DNA of 38,472 nt, from the NCBI GenBank assembly GCA_002721365.1, contig PBKC01000030.1, forward strand, positions 1 through 38,472, given 5' to 3'. Both the position numbers and the translations under genes were made by a program. Positions 31,757 through 38,472 of the stretch are shown here, in pieces (the first letter of the stretch is position 1; each line of letters begins with the position of its first letter). Below the pieces are notes generated by a model. The model worked only from the letters and a program-made list of their open reading frames with translations, was not told where the DNA came from and searched no databases. Origin of the DNA: Rhodospirillaceae bacterium (GTDB taxonomy: Bacteria > Pseudomonadota > Alphaproteobacteria > GCA-2721365).

Positions 31757-33143
31757 GTGCCCCCCTATCTGACCGAAACCGCAGCCGAAGGCTCCCTGCC
31801 CATCACCCCCCTCCGGGCCGCCGGCCTGGAAGCGTGGCTCGCCGCACAGCCGGAAAAGACCGCCGCCTGGGTCCGGAGCCTCGGTTTCGAGGCGAAACCC
31901 GGCACCGCCTGCACGATCCCCGGGCGAAGACGGTTCGCCCGCCCTGGTCTTGACAGGCATTGGCGAGGGCCCCGCGATCTGGCGCCTCGCCTCTCTCCCC
32001 GCCGCCCTTCCGCCGCGGCATTACCACCTGGAAAGCACTTTTTCGCCGGACGAAGCAACGGCGGCCTGCCTCGGCTGGACGCTTGCGACCTACAGCTTTG
32101 ACCGCTACCGGACGCCGACCGGGCGCTTCGCGACGCTGGCCATGCCGGACGGCTGCGACGCCGCCGCCGTCACCCGGGCTCAGGAAGCGATCTTTCTGGT
32201 CCGCGACCTCATCAATACCCCGGCTTCGGACATGGGTCCGGCGGAGCTCGCCGAGTCGGCCGAGTCGCTCGGTCACCGGTTCGGCGCCCGCGTCACGGTG
32301 CTGGCCGACGAAGCGACCCTCGCCACCAGCTATCCGATGATCCATGCCGTCGGCCGGGCGAGCGATCGCAAGCCGCGCCTGATCGACCTGCGCTGGGGTG
32401 ACGAATCCGCCCCGAAGGTGACGTTGGTCGGCAAGGGCGTCTGCTTCGACACCGGCGGCCTGGACCTGAAGACCGCCGACGGCATGCGTCTGATGAAGAA
32501 GGATATGGGCGGCGCCGCGCATGTGCTGGGCCTCGCCTCGATGATCATGGCCGCCGAACTGCCCGTGCGCTTGCGGGTCCTGATCCCCGCCGTCGAGAAC
32601 GCGGTTTCGGGCAATGCGATCCGACCCGGCGACGTGTTCCGCACGCGGAAGGGCCTCACGGTCGAGATCGGCAACACCGACGCCGAGGGGCGCCTGGTCC
32701 TCTGCGATGCCCTGGCCGATGCCGACGGCGAAGGCCCCGGCATGATCGTCGACTTCGCCACGTTGACGGGGGCGGCGCGCGTAGCGCTGGGTGCCGACCT
32801 GCCGGCGATGTTCTGCAACGACGACGCCCTGGCAGAAGACCTGCGCGCGGCGAGCGCACGGGTCGGCGATCCCCTGTGGCGCATGCCGCTCTACGCCGAA
32901 TACAAGTCCCAGCTCGAAAGTCCGGTCGCCGATCTCTGCAACATCTCGGCCGGCCGTTTCGGCGGGGCGATCACCGCCGCGCTGTACCTGGAAGCCTTCG
33001 TCTCGCCGTCGACGCCCTGGGTCCATTTCGACATCATGGCGTGGAACGGCAAGGCGCGACCCGGCCGGCCGTCGGGCGGCGAAGCGATGGCGCTTCGCGC
33101 CGTCTACGACATGATCGCGCACCGCCATCCCGGCAGGTCCTAG
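31757..33143 (+). CDS. M17 leucyl aminopeptidase family protein, interrupted by a single-base frameshift
   Basis: About 460 residues if the frame is repaired. The catalytic half is complete: VGKGVCFDTGGLDLK, MKKDMGGAAH, and NTDAEGRLVLCDALAD, with metal ligands Lys, Asp and Glu. The N-terminal domain begins in another frame (PYLTETAAEGSLPITPLRAA) and switches after ATC at 31916-31918: dropping one C of CCCC (31918-31921) yields PGEDGSPALVLTGIGEG, as relatives have. The start is GTG at 31757 after a full GGAGGTGA; an upstream ATG at 31727 overlaps a TATAAT and is rejected. Left unrepaired, only a TTG start at 31950 would give the catalytic half. A sequencing error in the C run, a real mutation or +1 slippage are all possible. 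Confidence 0.8.
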
Positions 33144-33212
33144 CGAGGCTCCGGCGGAGGTAGGGCTGCCTCGAAAGACTGCGGATTCGACTCCGCGCTT
33201 TCGCCTTCGGGG

Positions 33213-33230
33213 TATAGACTTCGGTCTATG
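33213..33230 (+). other. UUCG-tetraloop hairpin that includes the start codon of the next gene
   Basis: TATAGAC-TTCG-GTCTATG: six Watson-Crick pairs plus a T-G pair around the extra-stable C(UUCG)G loop. Its last three bases are the ATG at 33228. It could hold the start codon closed, or be the 3' end of the aminopeptidase message. Confidence 0.6.
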
Positions 33231-33728
33231 ACTCCGATCGGCGCCGCCCCTGTTTCGCCGCTGTTTCCACCGGACCCGACGTTACGGCCCGGCGGCAGGG
33301 CGTCGATGCGCCCGCCGAGCCCGGACCCCGCCCAGACAATCCGGCCGGAGGAAAGAAATGCCGAGCAGGCCGCCTCCGTCCGTAATCGCCGCCTCGGGCA
33401 GTCCCGACGCCCCGACCCCGCAGCGATCGACGATCGATCGCGATCGCAGGGTGCGTCGCAGCGGCCCTCGCTGTTCACCGAAGACGGCCGCTCGGCGCTC
33501 GATACCGGCGCGGGCAAGCCACCGTTCCTCGCCTCGATCCTGTTTCGGGTCCAGCAGTTCGCCCAGGAGTTCCTGACCGGCCGGAAGACGCCGAGCCCCG
33601 ACGAGGCCACCCAGGGAACCGAGGCCTATCACGCCGCCTACCGGCTAGGTCAGTCCCTGTTCGGCGCGCGCAGCACCCTGGAGATGTCCATCCTGGTCCC
33701 GAACGGCCCAGTCGACATCGTCGTCTAG
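33228..33728 (+). CDS. Hypothetical protein with disordered N-terminus
   Basis: 166 residues. The first 95 are Pro/Arg/Ser-rich and probably disordered. The last 70 look structured: FLASILFRVQQFAQEFL, then YHAAYRLGQSLFGARSTLEM and a C-terminal SILVPNGPVDIVV. I do not recognise the family. The start is uncertain: the ATG at 33228 has no clear ribosome site and lies in the hairpin at 33213-33230, so an internal start is possible. The reverse strand also has an open frame here, but its composition is less protein-like. It is convergent with the mutase gene, with a palindromic element between. Confidence 0.6.
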   Translation: MTPIGAAPVSPLFPPDPTLRPGGRASMRPPSPDPAQTIRPEERNAEQAASVRNRRLGQSRRPDPAAIDDRSRSQGASQRPSLFTEDGRSALDTGAGKPPFLASILFRVQQFAQEFLTGRKTPSPDEATQGTEAYHAAYRLGQSLFGARSTLEMSILVPNGPVDIVV

Positions 33729-33741
33729 GCCGTCACCGGGG

Positions 33742-33768
33742 AGATGCTCGCGCTTGACGCGAGGGTCC
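33742..33768. repeat. 27-nt palindromic element, copy 2 (hypothetical/mutase convergent junction)
   Basis: Left arm AGATGCTCGCG, loop CTTGA, right arm CGCGAGGGTCC. Six core pairs are perfect (33747-33752 with 33758-33763) and the outer part is diverged. CACCGGG (33734-33740) pairs with CCCGGTG (33767-33773) around it. The left arm differs by one base from copy 1. Confidence 0.6.
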
Positions 33769-33781
33769 CGGTGCCGTCCCG

Positions 33782-35932
<2,151 letters not shown>

Positions 35933-36077
35933 TGCCTCTGCCTCCGCTCTTCGCGGTGAATATGGCGACGCAGCAAAAGGCCTGTCAACGCGACCGCCTG
36001 TCCCAGGCTATGGCAGCCATGCTATCGGTAGACGAGAAACCGGCCTAACGGTCACCTGCACGGAGGATTTTCGACCC

Positions 36078-37016
36078 ATGGCGCTTCATCCCCAGACCCG
36101 CGCGCTTCTCGACCGGCTTGCCGCATCGGGGCTTCCCGACCCCTTCCAGATGCCGCCCGAGGAAGGCCGCAAGGTGACCGAAGAGCGGGCCAAGCGGTTC
36201 TGGGGCGAAGCGGAGCCGGTGAAGACGGTGGCCGACGGCGTGGTGCCGGGGCCCGCCGGCGACATCCCGGTCCGCATCTATACGCCGGAAGGCGAAGGCC
36301 CGCTGCCGGTGATCGTCTATTTCCACGGCGGCGGCTGGGTGTTCGGCAATCTCAACACCCACGACACCGGAACGCGCGCGCTGTGCAACGCCGCCGGGGC
36401 GATCGTCGTCTCGGTCGACTACCGGCTGGCGCCGGAGCATAAATTCCCGGCCGCGGCCGAAGACTGCTATGCCGCCACCCGCTGGATCGCCGACAACGCG
36501 GCGACGCTGGGCGGCGATCCCAACCGCATCGCCGTCGCCGGCGACAGCGCCGGCGGCAACCTCGCCGCGGTGGTGGCGCTGATGGCGCGCGATGCCGGCA
36601 TCCCGAAGCTCGTCTTTCAGCTTCTCGTCTATCCGATCACCGACGGAAGCTGCAGCGCCGACTCCTACACCCGCTACGCCGACGGGCCGATCCTCACCGC
36701 CCAGTCGATGCGGTGGTTCTGGGACCAGTACGCGACCGGTCCCGCCGACCATAAGGATTGGCGCGCCTCACCGCTCGACGCCAAAGACCTGTCGGGCCTG
36801 CCGCCTGCACTGTTGCTCGCGGCCGGGATCGACCCCCTGGTCGACGAAGGCAAGGCCTATGCCGACGCCCTGAAGAAGGCCGGGGTGCCTGTCACCTACA
36901 GCCTCTACGAGCAGATGGGCCACGCCTTCTTCCAGCAGGTCGCCATCCTGGACGACTCCCGCGCCGCCATGGACGAAGCCGGCGCCGCCCTCAGGAAGGC
37001 GTTCGGGACGGCGTGA
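36078..37016 (+). CDS. HSL-family alpha/beta hydrolase (acetyl esterase/lipase type)
   Basis: 312 residues. The HSL oxyanion motif HGGGWVFG is near residue 84, the nucleophile is Ser157 in GDSAGGN, the acid Asp lies in [14 protein letters not shown], and the His in [21 protein letters not shown] confirms the bacterial HSL (family IV) subgroup. It should hydrolyse short acyl esters in the cytoplasm. GGAGG lies 11 nt before the ATG at 36078; the frame stays open upstream but overlaps the mutase gene and is not family-like. It is divergent from the mutase and convergent with imuA. Confidence 0.92.
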   Translation: MALHPQTRALLDRLAASGLPDPFQMPPEEGRKVTEERAKRFWGEAEPVKTVADGVVPGPAGDIPVRIYTPEGEGPLPVIVYFHGGGWVFGNLNTHDTGTRALCNAAGAIVVSVDYRLAPEHKFPAAAEDCYAATRWIADNAATLGGDPNRIAVAGDSAGGNLAAVVALMARDAGIPKLVFQLLVYPITDGSCSADSYTRYADGPILTAQSMRWFWDQYATGPADHKDWRASPLDAKDLSGLPPALLLAAGIDPLVDEGKAYADALKKAGVPVTYSLYEQMGHAFFQQVAILDDSRAAMDEAGAALRKAFGTA

Positions 37017-37021
37017 GGCAG

Positions 37022-37048
37022 AGATCCTCGTGCCCGACACGAGGATCT
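37022..37048. repeat. 27-nt palindromic element, copy 3 (esterase/imuA convergent junction)
   Basis: AGATCCTCGTG, loop CCCGA, CACGAGGATCT: a perfect 11-bp stem. It begins 5 nt after the esterase stop and its right arm runs into the imuA stop codon (TAG on the minus strand). The first nine bases of the left arm are identical to copy 1. Confidence 0.75.
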
Positions 37049-37817
37049 ACCCCGCCCGCCTGACCGGCATCGGCACCGACTCCTCCGCCTCGTGCGGCAG
37101 CGTCAGCACGCGGGCCGTTTCGTCCCATTCGACCAGCCAGTCCCGAGGCCGGCCGCCTCGGCAGCGGAGCAGAGAGAGTCGCCAGCGCGGGGGCCCGAGG
37201 CCGATGGCAGCGACGCTGGGGGCCGGCGCCACCCCCCAGCGGGTAACCGCAGCGGTGACGGTCTTGCCGGCGGCGGTACGGCGCTCTCCCTCACGCAGCA
37301 GGAAGGCCGCGGTGCCCCCCGTCCCCGCGGCGAGCTGGAGCCGGCGGCTGGCGGTGAGGTCCACCGCCTCGACCTCGCCCAGCACCGCGGCGAGGCGGCC
37401 GCAGCGAAGCGCTTCCTCCATCACCCACAGCACGTCGTCGCGGCTTCGGGCCCGCACCACGATCAGGCGATCGGCGTCGATCCCGAAGGAGGCCAGGCCC
37501 GGGAGGTAGAGATCGTCCCGCCGCAGGCACCACAGGAGATAACCCGCCGTCGCCGCGGCGAACCGCGCCAGGAGGACGGCGGCGAAGCCGGTCGCCGCCG
37601 CGCCGGGGGACGGGGCGGCCTCGTCCTCCACAGGCGACCCCGCCATCACTTCGTGCAGGCAGCCGGCGGGCAGGCCCCGCCACGGCAGGGCCGCATCGAG
37701 CGCCGGCAGGCCCAGCGGCACCGTGCGCTCTCCGTCGCTTTCGGCCCCGCTTGCCGCAATGGCGCCGATGCGCTTCCGCAAGGCGGCGATGACGGCGGGA
37801 TCGGCGCGGCTCTGCAT
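37047..37817 (-). CDS. imuA: ImuA, SOS-inducible RecA-like mutagenesis accessory protein
   Basis: 256 residues. The layout is that of ImuA: LRKRIGAIAA at the start, the VPLGLPALDAALPWRGLPAGCLHEV segment (given in outline), a RecA-like core with LWCLRRDDLYLPGLASFGID and RLIVVRARSRDDVLWVMEEALRC (outline), and the RRLQLAAGTGGTAAFLLR segment. No intact Walker A is seen, as usual for ImuA. It normally acts with ImuB and DnaE2 in error-prone translesion synthesis. The ATG at 37817 gives the family-like start and lies 30 nt downstream of a LexA box. Unusually, no imuB or dnaE2 follows; the next gene is a convergent esterase. Confidence 0.85.
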   Translation of the reverse strand: MQSRADPAVIAALRKRIGAIAASGAESDGERTVPLGLPALDAALPWRGLPAGCLHEVMAGSPVEDEAAPSPGAAATGFAAVLLARFAAATAGYLLWCLRRDDLYLPGLASFGIDADRLIVVRARSRDDVLWVMEEALRCGRLAAVLGEVEAVDLTASRRLQLAAGTGGTAAFLLREGERRTAAGKTVTAAVTRWGVAPAPSVAAIGLGPPRWRLSLLRCRGGRPRDWLVEWDETARVLTLPHEAEESVPMPVRRAG

Positions 37818-37846
37818 CGATGAGGCCTCTCCGGCAAAGACAGAAT

Positions 37847-37861
37847 GTTCTCTTTTTGTTC
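37847..37861 (-). promoter_or_regulatory. LexA box, GTTC-N7-GTTC
   Basis: GTTC TCTTTTT GTTC on the plus strand is an exact match to the alphaproteobacterial direct-repeat LexA operator. It lies 30 nt before the imuA ATG, between imuA and ilvB, and should put imuA under SOS control. It is about 175 nt from the ilvB start and is unlikely to control that gene. Confidence 0.88.
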
Positions 37862-37931
37862 TTAAGTCTGATCGAGAGTCAACCGCTGAATCCGCTTCCC
37901 GTGGCAATCAGAGCTATTTCAACCGCCCTTC

Positions 37932-38042
37932 GTGTTGATTCTTGCCATCCGAGTCACTAGCTTCGCGCCACCCGAAGACCACCCGTCTGACGGGTTGCTG
38001 CGGCTTGCCCGCATTCGAAAGCGAGAGGTGTCGCCATGTTGA
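37932..38042 (+). CDS. Possible ilvB leader peptide
   Basis: A 36-codon frame from GTG whose first eight residues are MLILAIRV, with five branched-chain codons, and whose stop overlaps the ilvB ATG region (stop 38040-38042). A small ACCCGT-CTG-ACGGGT stem (37981-37995) lies within it. Attenuation of ilvBN by a leader peptide is known in Caulobacter. No good ribosome site is seen, and the same bases could be promoter elements instead (TTGATT-N17-TAGCTT), so this is tentative. Confidence 0.25.
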   Translation: MLILAIRVTSFAPPEDHPSDGLLRLARIRKREVSPC

Positions 38043-38472
38043 TGACCGGAGGAGAGATCGTCGTAAAAGCCCTGGTGGACCAGGGTGTCGACGTCGTTTT
38101 CGGCTATCCGGGCGGCGCCGTCCTCCCCATCTACGATGCCATTTTCCGTCAGAACCACCTGCGCCACATCCTCGTCCGCCACGAGCAGGCGGCGGTGCAT
38201 GCCGCCGAGGGCTATGCCCGCTCGACGGGCAAGGTGGGCGTGGTGCTGGTGACGTCGGGCCCCGGCGCGACCAATGCCGTGACCGGCCTGACCGACGCGC
38301 TGATGGATTCGATCCCGGTGGTCTGCCTGACCGGACAGGTGCCGACCCATCTGATCGGCAACGACGCGTTCCAGGAAGCCGACACCGTCGGCATCACCCG
38401 TCCCTGCACCAAGCACAACTACCTGGTGAAGGACGTGAAGGACCTGGCGCGGGTGCTCTACGAGGCGTTCTA
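38036..38472 (+). CDS. ilvB: Acetolactate synthase large subunit, N-terminal part (3' truncated by window edge)
   Basis: About 145 residues are visible. The ThDP pyrimidine domain begins [20 protein letters not shown], with [13 protein letters not shown], and the catalytic Glu in [38 protein letters not shown] and the GNDAFQEAD segment identify the anabolic AHAS large subunit. It condenses pyruvate (or pyruvate and 2-oxobutyrate) in valine, leucine and isoleucine synthesis. AGAGGTG lies 6 nt before the ATG. The regulatory subunit (ilvN/ilvH) is expected to follow beyond the window. Confidence 0.95.
   Translation, partial: MLMTGGEIVVKALVDQGVDVVFGYPGGAVLPIYDAIFRQNHLRHILVRHEQAAVHAAEGYARSTGKVGVVLVTSGPGATNAVTGLTDALMDSIPVVCLTGQVPTHLIGNDAFQEADTVGITRPCTKHNYLVKDVKDLARVLYEAF

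Noticed and set aside
31803..33128. A 441-codon minus-strand frame opposite the aminopeptidase
   Set aside because: It is antisense to M17 catalytic motifs. I considered whether it explained the frameshift, but the plus-strand halves are clearly family-like.
33140..33610. A 156-codon minus-strand gene opposite the hypothetical at 33228
   Set aside because: The plus-strand frame has a structured, protein-like C-terminus; the minus frame is Arg/Gly rich and overlaps the aminopeptidase end.

Overview
The window is 38.5 kb of GC-rich, densely coding bacterial chromosome. The gene content points to an alphaproteobacterium, probably of the Rhodospirillales type. It includes a CarD regulator beside a 7Fe ferredoxin, an alphaproteobacterial RpoH, an HslR-type S4 protein behind a Suv3-like helicase, an accD-folC pair, a LexA box of the alphaproteobacterial GTTC-N7-GTTC form in front of imuA, and B12-dependent methylmalonyl-CoA mutase. 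No phage, insertion sequence, CRISPR array, tRNA or rRNA was seen. The first and last genes are cut by the window edges.

Layout. 1-5.5 kb holds housekeeping and stress genes: helicase C-terminus, S4 protein, DUF938 methyltransferase, TerB-like protein, fdxA, carD, a metallophosphatase-like protein with eroded metal-binding motifs, and rpoH with a sigma-70 promoter and a strong terminator. 5.5-8.5 kb holds a secreted nuclease-fold protein lacking the catalytic Glu, proline iminopeptidase, a PagL-like lipid A deacylase and YciB. 8.5-16.5 kb holds folC and accD, preceded on the same strand by four ebo genes (eboB, eboA, eboC, eboE), with eboF divergent from eboE. This is an ebo cluster without the dehydroquinate-synthase-like eboD. 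16.6-18.0 kb holds a Crp/Fnr regulator with an FNR-type box at its own promoter and a small unknown gene.

18.1-27.2 kb is a central-carbon block. gpmA faces a five-gene minus-strand operon: HAD/beta-phosphoglucomutase-OtsB fusion, GH65 glycosidase/phosphorylase, PEP synthase, D-2-hydroxyacid dehydrogenase and PfkB. An FNR-like site lies upstream of the operon, so oxygen- or redox-linked control of trehalose turnover and glycolysis/gluconeogenesis is a reasonable inference. 27.6-38.5 kb holds a small unknown gene, a ParA-like ATPase with a CYTH-like/CHAD protein, a lipoprotein, a glutathione transferase, an M17 aminopeptidase broken by a one-base frameshift, an unknown protein whose start codon lies in a UUCG hairpin, methylmalonyl-CoA mutase, an HSL-type esterase, an orphan imuA with a LexA box, and the start of ilvB.

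Three copies of one 27-nt palindrome (11-nt arms, 5-nt loop) lie between convergent gene pairs at 18826, 33742 and 37022. The strongest candidates for follow-up are the ebo cluster, the palindrome family, the FNR-type sites, the split HAD-OtsB/GH65 pair and the metallophosphatase pseudoenzyme. All functional calls come from reading the sequence by eye; no database search was run.
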